Below are positions 37,258-48,763 of a stretch of 64,000 nucleotides of DNA, one piece after another. Source of the DNA: Saccharomycopsis phalli (lineage: Eukaryota > Ascomycota > Saccharomycetes > Ascoideales > Saccharomycopsidaceae). Where the stretch lies: assembly GCA_020342235.1 (NCBI GenBank), contig CP073217.1, positions 806,001-870,000 on the forward strand, given 5' to 3'. The notes beneath the pieces are model-generated. The model was not told the origin of the DNA. It did no database searches and saw only the letters and a program-made list of their open reading frames with translations. Within the stretch, counting starts at the first letter, position 1; the number at the start of each line of letters is the position of its first letter. The position numbers and the translations under genes were made by a program.

Positions 37258-40139
37258 TCATTCACGCCTTTGGCTTGGACCCTTCAGGTCAAATCCCTCA
37301 TTCACGCCCTTGGTTTGGTTCCGCGGCTGCAACTGCTGCTGCTGCTGTTGCTGCTGCTGTCGTTGCAACACTTGCAACATAAGATGGTTCTTCTGTTGGG
37401 GCGTCAATGAGTTCAAATTTATACGGAGTCCTTGGAGACCAGGCACGGTTCCTGTCGGCTGAGGACTGACAGAAGCACTGGTTTTCCCCATGAGCGATTG
37501 CGAAATCATGTTCTTGCTCATGTTAATAGTCTTGCCAATGGGCTGCTTGGCATTAAACTGGGAAACCGGCCCGTTGATGGTGGCAGATGGAGCTGGAGGC
37601 GCCTGGACGGGCTTTGGAGGGTTTGGAGCCGGAGCTGCTGCGCCGTTGCGTTGTCTGATCTGGTTCTGGATGCTGACAAAGTGCCTGGCTGCGGCCCGAG
37701 TGACCTCTTCGTTGGTCCAGGTGGGGTTCTGTGCCTGGATCTTGTTGATGAACGCCGACACCTGCATGTGGATCGGGCTGCGGGTCGACTCCGGCAACAC
37801 TGCGCCGGGTTTGTTGTCTGTATCGGCGTTTTTCTGCGCCTGGTTCTTCTGGTTCAACTGCATGAGCTTTTGGAGCTGTGCCAGAACATACTGCTGGGTG
37901 TTTGCCGGCACCTGGCCGACGACGCTCTCGGAACTCGCTCCACTCGTAGACTTGCTCTCATCGTCGCTCTTGGACTCGGTCTTGCGCCGCGCCATGTTGT
38001 GCACGTACACGTCACGTGCGGCACGTTCGCGCTCCTGCTTCATCTGCGAAAGCTCGCCAGGAGAGAGGATTTTCAGTTTTTCCTCGGCAGACAATTGTTG
38101 TCGTTTGAATGACGATGGATTGCTGGGCTTGGGCGCGTTCTCCCGCTTCTTCATTGTCTTGCGCATCGCCTCAAACATACTTGCCCACCGGAGCCGAGTG
38201 TGGCCCCGCTGGATCGATTCCTTGCCGACTCCTAGTGGTGAGATCCGTCGCTTGGTCGTGGTCTGCGCCTTGTGAGCCGCTTCAAGCCACACCTGCGCCG
38301 CCTGGGCGTTTGGTCCGCGCATATCCGAGAACTGGAACTTCTCAGTGAGCTGGATGTACCGTTCAAAACACTGCCACGGGGTACGTCGCTCGATGTTCGA
38401 GGTATAGCTGCGGGTGGCCTTCGAGCCAAGATGTGCCGAGATCACGTTCCAGTTGTACGAGAACTCGTCGGCGTACTTGATCAAAAGCGCGTCGTCCTGC
38501 GGAAGCCAGATCGTCGGGGTGCGGAGATCAATGAACTTCAACGGCGGAGGAGGCGGCGGCCGGATCGGATGGTGCCGCCGGCTGTTTCCCTCGGCGAAAA
38601 GCCCCTTTTTCCCGTCGCTAATCCGCTCGGGCTCCGGGTGCTTCTTCTCCTTCTGCACCACTTTGTACCACCCCTGGTCGTCTTCAAACGGAAGCAAGAG
38701 CTTCGACACCGCCACTATCGGAGTCTCATTGTACTCTGTGCCCGGTACCTTGCTCCCGTCAAACGCACTGTACCCGGGCAAACTCTCCACCAACGACCGG
38801 TCAAGCCCGCCCAACGAGTCCCCATAGAGATAGAGCTTGAACGGAAAGTTGTCAAACTCCTTCCCAGCACCCACCTCGGTCTCCGTGAGAATCTCTTGCG
38901 GCGTCTTGTGCAACACAATCTCCTGGGGAGTGTCCGTTTGGAGAAGTGCCACATCCACAGTCTCAGGCACATCGTCCTTGGCATCAAGATCGAATTTCGA
39001 GTCCTCAAACACCTCCAATCCTTGCATCTCCTCGCTTTCCCGCTTCTCCTCAATGTACGCCTGGTTCCGCGCCTCAATCTCCTCGTCACTCAAAAATCGC
39101 ACCTCCTTGCGACTCACACACACAGCCTTTCCATGCTTGTGATACTCCATCACCTCGTTCGCCAAGAACAAGCACATGGAAAGCTGGAACTTCCGGCCCT
39201 CTTTAAAATCAGTCGACATCCAGCACGCCTCCTGGAGCAAACTGTCCCAGTGAGTCACAGCCAGCGACTGTGTCTTGAACGGATCAACATACCGCCGCGG
39301 CTGCTTCAAACACCACTTGCCATGCTTCTGCAACTCCTCGATTCGCGAGTGCACCACCAGTATCTTCCCTTCAAGGAACAGACTCTCGAAAATACCAGTC
39401 GTAAGCACCTTGTGCGAGTTCGCTAGAAGCTTCACCATCTGGAGACTCTTGGAATAGTAAAATAGCTTCGCCAACGGCATCGTCTTGATCACCTTCGTCG
39501 GTAAACTCTCCTTCAATAATATATAGATCGAGTCCTCTTTGGTCATCCCATGCTCTGGTTTGGCCAATTTCTTCTGCTTCTCAATCAACTGGTTATTCTG
39601 GTTGATCTTCGCCAATTCAAACGACGACTCCTGGATCGGTACCGGCTTGCTCACTTTGCGCAATTTCTTGTCTTGCGTACTGCTACTCTGCTCCATCTTT
39701 CTCTTGCCAGACACCCCAGATTCAGTCGTAACTTCAAAGCCCCCATTTTCCAGTGCCTTCGACTCAGTGTCCACAATTTCTGCTTGCTTCGGCGCCTGGC
39801 TCGGCTCTTGTAACGCGGTTTCTAGTCCCGCATTGCTAGCGTCCACCCCGCCATTTAACGTCACTTTCGTGTCCTCTATTAATCTATTTTCGTTAAATGC
39901 ACCTTTCAGAATGTCATTGCTGTTTAAAAAGTCTATTATGTGCTTCGAAAGGTCGTCTATTTGCGCTTCTTTGATTGACGTGTATGGAAAATTACTAAGA
40001 AGATATAGCTGCGTCAACTTCTTTTTGCGCTGTCTCACAATCTCTTGGATCGCTGACTTTCGGCGATCAATCGACTGTTGCTTCAAACGATCCTATTGGT
40101 TAATATTGACCAAGCTTATGTTGCCAGTGTACATACCAT
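37258..40139 (-). CDS. EAF1: NuA4 histone acetyltransferase scaffold Eaf1 (Vid21), intron after the start codon
   Basis: 945 residues from two exons: 40139-40137 (only the ATG) and 40092-37258. Exon 2 has no ATG of its own at the 5' end: an in-frame TAG precedes it. Splicing a 44-nt intron joins ATG to GATCGTTTG, giving MDRLKQQSIDRRKSA. Domains: an HSA domain near 260-335 (RRYVDPFKTQSLAVTHWDSL), which binds actin and Arp4, and a SANT/Myb domain near 525-590 (TIWLPQDDALLIKYADEFSY). A Gln run near 915 closes the protein. Eaf1 is the platform subunit of NuA4, which acetylates H4 and H2A. Yeast Eaf1 has 982 residues. Confidence 0.93.
40093..40136 (-). other. EAF1 intron, 44 nt, directly after ATG
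   Basis: Donor GTATGT follows the ATG immediately. The acceptor is ACCAATAG, and the branch candidate ATTAAC has its last base seven bases from the intron end. It has the same length as the UTP30 intron. Without it the downstream frame has no ATG start. Confidence 0.85.
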
Positions 40140-41049
40140 CAGTAGTGAAGCACTGTAGGAGATGAAATTGTAAAATATATCATGGTAGGGTAATGCTGCG
40201 CTACATGACAGATGTGATCATGACAGATGTGATAATGTCAAACGAGGCGACGAGAATTATTATCTTGTATTTTTGCTATTTATTGTCTTTGGCGATGCCG
40301 TGATTTTATAGATGTTTGTTTGTTTACAAGTCTCACAAGGCGGCAATGCCGTTGTAAAACATTTATTTGCTCGCGGCGGAAATAGCGGCTTATATGGGAG
40401 ACGTGTTTTGGTTTAAAGTGTTTGATATGAGGGTATTAAAAGTTGGATCGTCGCTTCCAAAGGCAAATACTTTTTTAAATAAGTTGCTCCACTAGGAGAG
40501 TCGAGTATTCCAACTCTATATAAGACGGTTTGTAAATGAACTAGAGGTCAGGTATAGCAAAGAGGAAATTGTTTCCACGTTGTTTACATTTCTTGCCAGT
40601 TGTAGCAATAAATTGTCCGCGATTCAGGCTTTATTTTGCAATTGTAAACTGATATGAGAAATTGAGACTGGGTATAGACCATATAAGCTATTACCACTGA
40701 TTAATTCTGGCTATTTGACCTGTAGGTTAAATGTGTGTCACTTGTTAAAACAAAGATTGATAATTATTGGTTTTCTGATCAGGTATGTTGTGCCCAATGA
40801 GCTAGAAATTGGACTTTATGGGTTGTATATAAACACAAGGTCAACAATCAAGGGACAACTCATGAGCTGAGTACTTTGACTCTTTTATTCTAATATTATG
40901 CTGCACTAAAATGGAACCTCGAATATTAATTCAAATCTCGAATATCAATACAAACTTGACTCCGATATTAATACAAACTTGGTATTACAAGATTGAATCA
41001 GCACCACGACAGGGTTAATAATTTCTTACATAAGGAAGCATGGCTGAAA
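40140..41049. other. EAF1-TAD1 intergenic region
   Basis: Unique AT-rich sequence, no gene recognised. Short direct repeats of CTCGAATATTAATTCAAA type occur near 40918-40985. The TAD1 frame is open from 40993 but only through a TTG. Confidence 0.5.
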
Positions 41050-42123
41050 ATGCAAGGCCGAGGCTTGAGAGACATGTCTCCGGACGAAATTGTTACTTTA
41101 ATACATGAGACGTTTGATCTGTTAGCAAAAAAAGGCAAGCCTGGCGTGCGTAGTAATGGTACAAAGGAATGGACGGTGATGGCGAGTATTTTCAGTGTTG
41201 AAAACGGCAAGGTGGAGGTGTTGGTCATTACTACTGGAGTCAAGACCACTCCCGACACGGTGCTACAGAGGAACAGTAATAAAGGATACATTGTGCATGA
41301 CTGTCACGCTGAGATCTTGGCCTTGAGGCTTTTGAATTATTATTTCATGAGGCAATTGGACGATCCCCGGATCATAGTCGCAGGTCAAGGCAAGTACCGA
41401 TTGAGACCGGGTGTGGAGTTGGGGATGTATGTTTCACAGCTTCCTTGTGGAGATTGTAGCATGGGCGAAGTGCAAGGCGACCGGGAAGCATGGTCTGAGG
41501 ACTTTGGAAGTACGGAGATTCTTCGGGGACGTGCGCAGTTTGGTAAAGTTGGGGTGGTGCGGACGAAACCCGGTCGGCCAGATAGCAATGTTTCGTACAG
41601 CAAGTCGTGTAGCGACAAGTTGGCTATTCGGCAGTACTTGGGGGTGTTGAACCATGTAGCCAGCCGGTTTATTGAGCCTGTGTACCTCCGATGGATGATT
41701 TTCCCCGAGGTTGAAGACCCGCGAGACATTGAGCGGAGCTTCCGGACCCGATTTGCGCCGGCACAGGTGGGAGAGTACCGGCTACATCGCTACGAGATTT
41801 GTCACACGGCAGTTCCGTTTGTGTATCGGCAAGACGAGTCGCTGGTTCCATGTGCGGATGCGATACTTTACTGTGAGGGGGTGCACCAGGTGATTAACCA
41901 CGGGGTTAAATTGGGAGGAAAGGCCAAGGTAGTGAAGCTCCGGAATTCTGTGGTGGTTTCGCGGTACAATTTTCTACAAATGGCGATTGGCCAAGGCGTG
42001 AGTGGGATGCATTCTTATCAGGAATTAAAGCAACAGGAGCCACGATCGGCAGCCGTGCAGGAAGCCAAGGCTGCACTTGACGGCTGGTTTCCTGGCTCGG
42101 CTGACGACTTTGTGTGTAAATAG
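41050..42123 (+). CDS. TAD1: tRNA-specific adenosine deaminase 1 (A37 to inosine)
   Basis: 357 residues from the ATG at 41050; a second ATG at 41074 (MSPDEIVTLIHETFD) is equally possible. Tad1 deaminates A37 of tRNA-Ala. Catalytic marks: the zinc ligand and proton shuttle Cys-His-Ala-Glu (His86, Glu88), the second zinc motif PCGDC near 131-135, and the ADAR-type SCSDKLAIRQYLGV region with the third zinc Cys. The N-terminal KGKPGVRSNGTKEWTVMASI block is family-typical. Length fits (yeast 400). Confidence 0.93.
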   Translation: MQGRGLRDMSPDEIVTLIHETFDLLAKKGKPGVRSNGTKEWTVMASIFSVENGKVEVLVITTGVKTTPDTVLQRNSNKGYIVHDCHAEILALRLLNYYFMRQLDDPRIIVAGQGKYRLRPGVELGMYVSQLPCGDCSMGEVQGDREAWSEDFGSTEILRGRAQFGKVGVVRTKPGRPDSNVSYSKSCSDKLAIRQYLGVLNHVASRFIEPVYLRWMIFPEVEDPRDIERSFRTRFAPAQVGEYRLHRYEICHTAVPFVYRQDESLVPCADAILYCEGVHQVINHGVKLGGKAKVVKLRNSVVVSRYNFLQMAIGQGVSGMHSYQELKQQEPRSAAVQEAKAALDGWFPGSADDFVCK

Positions 42124-42149
42124 CGGGGGTGGTAGTATTTATGAGGGCA

Positions 42150-42262
42150 GAGTAACTAGATGCCTAGAGCAGAGTAACTAGATGCCTAGAGCAGAGTAAC
42201 TAGATGCCTCGAGCAGAGTAACTAGATGCCTCGAGCAAAGCAACTAGATGCCTAGAGCAAAG
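42150..42262. repeat. 22-bp minisatellite after TAD1
   Basis: Five units of AGAGCAGAGTAACTAGATGC (plus CT), starting 30 bp after the TAD1 stop and filling most of the gap to the convergent KAP114. Confidence 0.9.
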
Positions 42263-42327
42263 CAAATTGTAGATGATTCACCCAATGCAACTTGTAAACA
42301 CCTCACCCAATGCAACTTGCAACCACC

Positions 42328-45306
42328 TCAAGCAAAGCCAATGACAGCCAACGTCAGCTTCTCCGAGTCGTGCAACTGGTCAAAGTACGTGGCAAAGCGC
42401 AGCCCCTGGTTCTGGATGGTCTCCTTGAGAAAGTTTATCAACAAATCCTTCAAGTCCAGCGACAGTTCGGGGCTTGGCGTGCCTTCGGCATAGGACTGCA
42501 ATTGGCGCAAGCTAGGAACACCGACGTCGTCCAAATCTTCCCATGCGTCATCGTCGGTGGCATCCTTGACGAAATCGGCGGGGTCCGGCTGCTGCTGCTG
42601 GAACGAGAGTTCCTGGATGAACAACTTCAAGATCTTCAACTCTGCCGAGATGCGGGTGTGCTTGATTGGGGTGTTTTTCGCGACTGAGCGGGTGACAATG
42701 ACGTTGGAGTCGTTAGGAATGATGTCACCATCAACGATCAAGGCGGCGACACGAGGGTCGTTGAGCATGAAGATTTTGCCCAAGGCCATGATGTTACTCT
42801 TGATTTTGTCATGGCCACGGGTGGTGGTGAAGCTGTCTAGCCATATTGGAAGCACGACGTCAATGCCTGAGCGGGAATCAAACGCCAAGGACGCCAAGAA
42901 GTCCAAAGTGTTTGCTGGCGAAGAGAGGACAAGGTAGCAGAACACGGAGATGATGTTTTCGATGATGATGGTGTGCTTGGCGATGAGAAGACGGGTGGTG
43001 GCGGAGCGCAAGATCTGGGGGATGAACAGGCTCAACTGGGCGTTGAAGCGCAGCACGATGCTGCCGATGATGCTGCCGACGTTCATGGCCGCGCTGTCGG
43101 ACAATTCGGGCGAGAGAAGCTTCTCCAAGACCAGCAAGACCGCCTTGATCTCGTCATCGTGGAAAAACGATATGTCTGCGTGCACCAAGACGGTGTTGAA
43201 GACCTCACCACCGGTCTGGAGGATCTGGTCGTCAGCTGCGCGGAGAAGGAGCGACAGAAGCGGGGCAAAGACGAACTTGAAGAGGGACTCTGGGAGGCGG
43301 CCCGGGCGGTTTTCAATGAAGATGTTGAGCAACTCCAACGAGATGTTCAAGCTCGGGGAGTAGTCAACGACCCGGTGCAGAGAAATGGTGGCAGAGATGT
43401 TTTCGACAAGAAGCGGCACGCCAAACTCGCACTGTGCCAAGTAGTTTGTCTCGGAGATGGACTTCAACAAGCTCTCGAGGCAGTCCTTTGCGGTTTGGAT
43501 CACCGCCAAGTTCGAGTAGTCAATGTTGGAGATCCGGAACACAAGCGTGATATCGTCGGTCGACTGCTGTGCCTGGGCGAGGTTGATGTCGACGGCGATC
43601 TCCAACGCCTCCAAGAGCACAGCCGGAGTGTCTTCTTCTGCCTCGTCAAGAAGCCGGAAGATGATCTTGTGGATGAGCAGCTGGACCTCACGGTTCAAGG
43701 CAATGTCTGAGAAGTCGAGGAAGTTGCGGAAGTACGTCACCGATATTAGGGCTGCCAGCATGACGAGCTTTGCTGCGTCGTCGCTGCCCTCAGGTGCGGC
43801 AAGCGATGCCGACAAACTGCCGACCAACGCCCGGTAGTTTTCGTCATTTCCAAGCGGGAACCGCTCCAAGAACTTTGCCGTGACCAATACGCTGCGGAGA
43901 ACCACAAACGGATCGCTGTCGCTGCTGTATGCTGCGATTTTCGCAGGCCCAGCCGCGTGGCCACGTGACGGCAGCAGACCGTCGTCCTCATTTGCGACAA
44001 GACCCTCGACGATCTTCAACAAGGACTCGGAGTCCGGCGAGTCCGGCCGCAACTCTGCGAGCGCAGCTTCTAGAAGCCCGTCGGCATGGCTCGACGGGAG
44101 ATCCGAGAGGTAGTCGCCGATGGAGTTGCGAAGCGTGAACTGGCCAGACATCTCGGTCTCGTCGGTGATAAAGAGGTTGTAGTTGCCGAGGTACGCGGCA
44201 CGGGTCTCATGCGGGAGCGTGTTGAAGAGCACGAGGTTCTTGAGAAACGAGCCGTCGACCGGGATCTGCGAAAGACTGCTGAGCGAGTCAAAGAGCTCGG
44301 TGGCCAAGTTGCGCAAACACCCGCTGCCGTCGGCAAACTCCGGCTCGGGGGTCTGGCTGTGGACCACAAACTTGTCCAGTGGGCACGGCACAACAAACAC
44401 GTTGCGGTAAAACGGCGCCATGTGGTCGAGCATGGTAAGCACGGTTTGCTGGATGTCGGCCTTGAGCTGCGGAGGAAACAACCGGCTGCTGAACGTGTCG
44501 AGAAGATAGTGCACGGTCTCCAAGAGCTTGGTTGCGAGCACCACGTTTTCGCTGTTGACAGTGCCGCTGGCCAGAGCCTCACCAAAGTACGTGCACTGCT
44601 GCTTGACCAAGTCATAGGCTACATGGAGCGACTGCGGGAGAATCTCAGCTGCAGCCTGGGCCCGTTGCGCGTTGCCAAACACCTCAGGGCCTTGGATCTG
44701 CTTGAGCGCAGTCTCAAACAACCTGGCGACCTGGTTCTTAACAACAAGCGAGACCGACGGCAGCGTGAGGAGCCGAATACAGTGCTCAATGGTGTTGCTG
44801 CCCACAAGCCCTTCAAAAAACTGCGACTCGGTGATCAAGTCGTCATAGATCTCGTGCAACACATACAAGCCGCCAAGCATGGCATTCTCGGGGCTCCGCG
44901 CATCGATAAACGAGTACAACACATGCAACAAGTCCGGCCACTCGTCGGGATAGTCCGAGATCGCCACGTGGAGAATCAAATTCGACGCAATGCGCCGAGT
45001 CTTGGAGTCGCTGGTCCGGCTCACAATCTCCAACAACCCGCCCCGGATCTGCGCCTTGGTCTGTGGGTCCATTGGCAGCCCGGCAAAACTCGCCATGGCT
45101 ATCGACCAGTGCTGGAGAATCACTGTCTTTAAATAGAGAAGCCCGGGCAGCTGGTACATGCCTCCACCAACACTCAACTGGACAAGGGCCTGGCCGACTT
45201 CCGACGGATTGCGAGCCACCATCGCAAAGAAGTCTTGCTCTGCCTGCGAGCGGATCTGGTTGTCGGGCAACTGCGATTTCTTGATTACGTCTAGTATCGA
45301 CTCCAT
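42328..45306 (-). CDS. KAP114: Karyopherin/importin-beta Kap114
   Basis: 992 residues, an all-helical HEAT-repeat importin of the importin-9 type (yeast Kap114, 1004). It carries TBP, histones H2A/H2B and other cargo into the nucleus and binds Ran-GTP. The N-terminus has the importin-N pattern (IRSQAEQDFFAMVARNP and the following PGLLYLKTVILQHW). The C-terminal acidic loop (DDDAWEDLDDVG near 938-950) is the Kap114/Imp9 histone-binding feature. The ATG at 45306 (MESILDVIKKSQLPDNQIRS) starts the first helix; an in-frame extension of 13 codons upstream uses a non-ATG codon. Confidence 0.93.
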   Translation of the reverse strand: MESILDVIKKSQLPDNQIRSQAEQDFFAMVARNPSEVGQALVQLSVGGGMYQLPGLLYLKTVILQHWSIAMASFAGLPMDPQTKAQIRGGLLEIVSRTSDSKTRRIASNLILHVAISDYPDEWPDLLHVLYSFIDARSPENAMLGGLYVLHEIYDDLITESQFFEGLVGSNTIEHCIRLLTLPSVSLVVKNQVARLFETALKQIQGPEVFGNAQRAQAAAEILPQSLHVAYDLVKQQCTYFGEALASGTVNSENVVLATKLLETVHYLLDTFSSRLFPPQLKADIQQTVLTMLDHMAPFYRNVFVVPCPLDKFVVHSQTPEPEFADGSGCLRNLATELFDSLSSLSQIPVDGSFLKNLVLFNTLPHETRAAYLGNYNLFITDETEMSGQFTLRNSIGDYLSDLPSSHADGLLEAALAELRPDSPDSESLLKIVEGLVANEDDGLLPSRGHAAGPAKIAAYSSDSDPFVVLRSVLVTAKFLERFPLGNDENYRALVGSLSASLAAPEGSDDAAKLVMLAALISVTYFRNFLDFSDIALNREVQLLIHKIIFRLLDEAEEDTPAVLLEALEIAVDINLAQAQQSTDDITLVFRISNIDYSNLAVIQTAKDCLESLLKSISETNYLAQCEFGVPLLVENISATISLHRVVDYSPSLNISLELLNIFIENRPGRLPESLFKFVFAPLLSLLLRAADDQILQTGGEVFNTVLVHADISFFHDDEIKAVLLVLEKLLSPELSDSAAMNVGSIIGSIVLRFNAQLSLFIPQILRSATTRLLIAKHTIIIENIISVFCYLVLSSPANTLDFLASLAFDSRSGIDVVLPIWLDSFTTTRGHDKIKSNIMALGKIFMLNDPRVAALIVDGDIIPNDSNVIVTRSVAKNTPIKHTRISAELKILKLFIQELSFQQQQPDPADFVKDATDDDAWEDLDDVGVPSLRQLQSYAEGTPSPELSLDLKDLLINFLKETIQNQGLRFATYFDQLHDSEKLTLAVIGFA

Positions 45307-46247
45307 GGTGAGAAGACGGACCAACGAATTTGTCAATCTGCCCAAGGCAGGGTAGCCGGGCTGCTCGGGCCGCCGGCCAAGTCATTTATTTCGAGGTTCC
45401 ATCGCTAGTGGTGTATTTGGCGATGCTCTGGTCGGACAGTGGGTTATATTAGGTGGATAGGATATGCTTACATAGTCTTACTTAGAGTTGTGGTCGATGC
45501 ATTTGTTGGCCGGTGGATGCGTCATGGAGTGTCTGAGGTGAATATGATTTTGGTCATGTGAGATTGATATTTGTAGATGGGAAATGTAGATTGGAAATGT
45601 AGATTGGAAATGTAGATTGGTTATATTGATGTGATTTGTAGATTGGTCATGTAGATTGGTCATGTAGATAGTTGGTTGCTGAATGCAAATATAATGCGAT
45701 ATCGTACTTGTCTGAGCATCTATTAAAGCTGCACAGACCATTGCTCTCGCAGTGGGTCTCTGTTGGAATGATGGAATATTCCACTCAGTAGATTAATTGC
45801 CATTTGTTTCCAATGTATTTTCCATGTGTTTTCCAATGGTGTCGATTGCAGTTGTTATTGCAAGATGTAATGTTTCATACATGCGTCAATAGCTGCATTC
45901 TAAACCGACATGAAGTGTTCTTGGCTAATAATCAGCGCATAACACGGGCATAATATAGAATGATGGATGCCATAATAATGGATGCCAAAAGGAATCCCAG
46001 AAGAAGTAATCCCAGAAGAAGTAATCCCAGAAGAAGCAATTCCATAAAACACCATAGAACATGGACTAAGCGATATGCCCAGCACGTTATATGCCAAACA
46101 TTATAGACGTCAAACGACATGAAATATGAAAAATACATGGCAACAAACATACACTTTGCCTTTCTCCAACGGAAAATTACATAATCAGTGTTTTCCATAA
46201 TCACCGATAATAATCTCATCATCAGATTGTTGCTCAAACTATTTGGC
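45307..46247. other. Intergenic, repeats only
   Basis: 45550-45675 is a TGTAGATTGGAAA / TGTAGATTGGTCA array. 45985-46035 has three units of GTAATCCCAGAAGAA. 46229-46251 (TTGCTCAAACTATTTGGCAA) matches 19739-19760. No gene recognised. Confidence 0.5.
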
Positions 46248-46440
46248 AATATAACAACATTTATTCAAGGCTATAGCTATACTAGGCTCCCAGGGAAATT
46301 GATGCTTTGCCGTAACGGCAAAGGACGGCTATGTAGTCGTTGAAAGAAAACTCTGCGACAGAGATGTAAACTGTTGACTATCGCTAGTGAAGATGTAACG
46401 TAGTGGGCAATGAGCTTTGCCTAGATCATTAGAGGTCTGT
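46248..46440 (-). mobile_element. Retroposon fragment, repeat family B
   Basis: On the minus strand it reads AGGCAAAGCTCATTGCCCAC, then GTTTACATCTCTGTCGCAG, CGACTACATAGCCGTCC, GGGAGCCTAGTATAGC and CTTGAATAAATG. These are the blocks of the family B copies at 11165 and 50450. Confidence 0.7.
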
Positions 46441-46499
46441 TTGGTAATGAGAACCCGCATGCAAAAAATGTCAAATACATTCCCCTCCAGTGTACATAA

Positions 46500-46850
46500 T
46501 CTCTGTTGCCAGAGCTCTTGGTCTGAATTCGATTGTAATTGATAATACTAGACTCCTCTGTGTAATGCACACTTGTAGCAATCGTCAATCGGACCATAGG
46601 TATAGTTTTACCAGACGGTGTGGGGATATGATCTCCACATGGCAAGATCGTCAAACTTGGTAAGGGCAATACCTTATCTAGCCTCAACTACTAGTATTGA
46701 TAAAGCTGGGAAATTAAAGTTTAATCCTAGGCTACGATTTGAAAGCCGGCCAAGGTTTCAACAGCCTCGGGATGTTCCTGAGTGAATGTATACTTGGCGA
46801 AAAACTGTGCCGGAAGCAGTGTATGACTAAAATTAAATATTATAGTGAAA
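46500..46850 (+). mobile_element. Old, diverged LINE 3' fragment
   Basis: Weak but ordered similarity to the 17.0 kb copy: CCAGAGCTCTTGGTCTGAAT, GATAATACTAGACTCC, CAGCCTCGGGATGTTCCTGA and GTGCCGGAAGCAGTGTATGA, then a short AT tail. More diverged than the other copies, so older. Confidence 0.6.
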
Positions 46851-46948
46851 CAAATTAGTGTGAATTTTATTTGTTTAGACAATTTTCATTGAGCATTCTG
46901 ACAATGCCGTGCGACTCAGGTGGATGGTTCAAGATTTGAGGGTGAGGT

Positions 46949-47416
46949 TAAGTTAAGTATATTTAGTTCTGTATTTAGCTATATATTGTCTCCGGAAACA
47001 CGGTGATTCGACAGATATATTTTCACTCAGGAACATCCTGAGGCAGCATTCTATTGAAGAAAACCCTTTATAACCCTAAACGGTTATATGGGCTGAAAAA
47101 CTTCAATGGGAGCAGTGTTGTTAGTGGTTTAACGTGACTGGCTATTGGTTATGCGAGAAGCCTGGCCATCCTTCGGCTAAATGCCGGCGCTATCCGGCCG
47201 CTGAATCTCGTGACGATGGGCGCACGACTCGTCGGGGTCGTTCATTGCTCGTTTGCGAGACTTCCTTGTATTGCCCTTCTGAGGCGTAGTGTGCTCTTTC
47301 TGGAGACTTTCTTGAGTATTGGGGCGGTTTGGTGGGGCTCGAACCCGGTAACTACCTCATGATGCGCCCTCCATAAGGCATGAGGTGTTTTCCATTCGGC
47401 CAAACCTCCTGCCCCC
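46949..47416 (-). mobile_element. Full-length tRNA-headed SINE, copy 2
   Basis: A 468-bp element with its head at the right end. Perfect 11-bp target-site duplication GAGGGTGAGGT (46938-46948 and 47417-47427). A box at 47402-47392 and B box at 47345-47336 are the same as in copy 1. By eye the whole body is identical to copy 1 (20372-20833); the only differences are one base at the 5' end and an extra AACTTA-type tail. Different target sites and identical bodies point to recent, separate insertions. Confidence 0.9.
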
Positions 47417-47427
47417 GAGGGTGAGGT

Positions 47428-48187
47428 AGGATATGAAGGAATGTATATAGATGTATATGAAGGAATGTATATAGATGTATATGAAGGAATGTATACGATG
47501 AATGTACACAATGAAATGTAAATGGCTTGGATTAATCTGTTGGCATGGATAAGGTTGTAGAATCACCATTGAGGAATCACGGTGTGATGGAGTTGGTGCA
47601 ACTGTGCGGATCTCCAAAGGGAATAGGACGGAAATGATGTAATATAAATGTATTGGATGTATGTAGTAGTGTGATGAACAGATGTTTCTCGGCTCCATTC
47701 TGGTCAATCGATTACAAGGTAGTCTAGCCAAGTTTATTGTAAAGAAATGACAATGTGTGTGAATAGTTTAATATTTAGCTTTTCCATCAACTGATTGTAG
47801 TCATTAGAGCTCATAATCCCGTCACCATCGTCACATTACAACCATTCTAATCACATTACAACTCGTATACAGCCACGAGATCCATTGGTCACTATCATGC
47901 TGTGCAGCAGAATCCACAAGTATAGCCACATGGATTACTCCAGCTTGCTTGTCTACTCGGTCATTTCATTGCTGTTTATTCTGTCGATTATTTACCAATC
48001 TACATTCTCTTATTCTGCCGTCCTTTCACCATTGTCCAGGTGTAGCTCGTTTAACCATGTACAGCACCAGCAGACCATCCTACAACAACTCTCCTCAACT
48101 CTCTTCAACTCTCTTCAACTCTCCTCAACTCTCTTCAACTCTCCTCAACTCTCTTCAACTCTCCTCAACTCTCCTCAACCTTCCCCA
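47428..48187. other. Intergenic with CT-rich repeat before YAR1
   Basis: 47430-47500 has four units of ATGAAGGAATGTATATAG. 48090-48180 has units of CTCAACTCTCTTCAACTCTC, just past the YAR1 stop. No gene recognised between. Confidence 0.6.
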
Positions 48188-48712
48188 TCAATCCTCGTCA
48201 GACTCCGACGCCTCGCCCTCAGCCTCAGCCTCAGCCTCGCGCAGCTCAGGCACCTTCACCACCGCAGTGAATTCGGCCTCCTCAAGCAAGTCGCGCAAGT
48301 CCTGCAACTCCTTGGAGTCGCCAAACACCAACTGCACCGGCTTGTCGCCGTGCTTGTTCTGGATCTTTGGGTCTGCGTCCACGCCAAGTAGCTCCTCGAC
48401 CAAGAACTTGCCATACTCGTAGTCGTCGCCCGCGTATTTCACGGCCAAATGGAGCGGGGTGTCGCCGTCGATGGTGTTTTGCACGTTGACGTCGACGTCG
48501 GCGTCCAACAACAAGTCCAACACCTCGTAGTGGCCGGCCTTGGTGGCCAAGTGGACTGCGGTGTTGCCGAGCGGGTCCCGGGCTTGATTCGCCAACAACG
48601 TGAACTCAGAGGCACCCAACTCCTCAAGGATGCTCCGCAACAACCCGTCGTTGTTGCGGCGACAGCAGTCCAACAACTGCTCGCGGTGGCTTGCTCCAGT
48701 AGTGTCTGCCAT
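48188..48712 (-). CDS. YAR1: Ankyrin-repeat protein Yar1 (Rps3 chaperone)
   Basis: 174 residues. Ankyrin repeats run from about 15 to 125: DPLGNTAVHLATKAGHYEVL and DGDTPLHLAVKYAGDDYEYG are the clear ones, followed by a third degenerate repeat. The acidic tail alternates Glu and Ala (REAEAEAEGEASESDED). Yar1 binds nascent Rps3 and keeps it soluble until it joins the pre-40S particle. Yeast Yar1 has 200 residues with the same plan. Only 51 bp separate it from the divergent RMD1-like gene. Confidence 0.85.
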   Translation of the reverse strand: MADTTGASHREQLLDCCRRNNDGLLRSILEELGASEFTLLANQARDPLGNTAVHLATKAGHYEVLDLLLDADVDVNVQNTIDGDTPLHLAVKYAGDDYEYGKFLVEELLGVDADPKIQNKHGDKPVQLVFGDSKELQDLRDLLEEAEFTAVVKVPELREAEAEAEGEASESDED

Positions 48713-48763
48713 GGATTACTCGTGGGGTTGCTTTTTTCAAACGTGTCCCAACTAAACCACCAT

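Noticed and set aside
37258-37400. Plus-strand Leu/Ala-rich frames across the EAF1 end
   Set aside because: Antisense of the EAF1 poly-Gln region.
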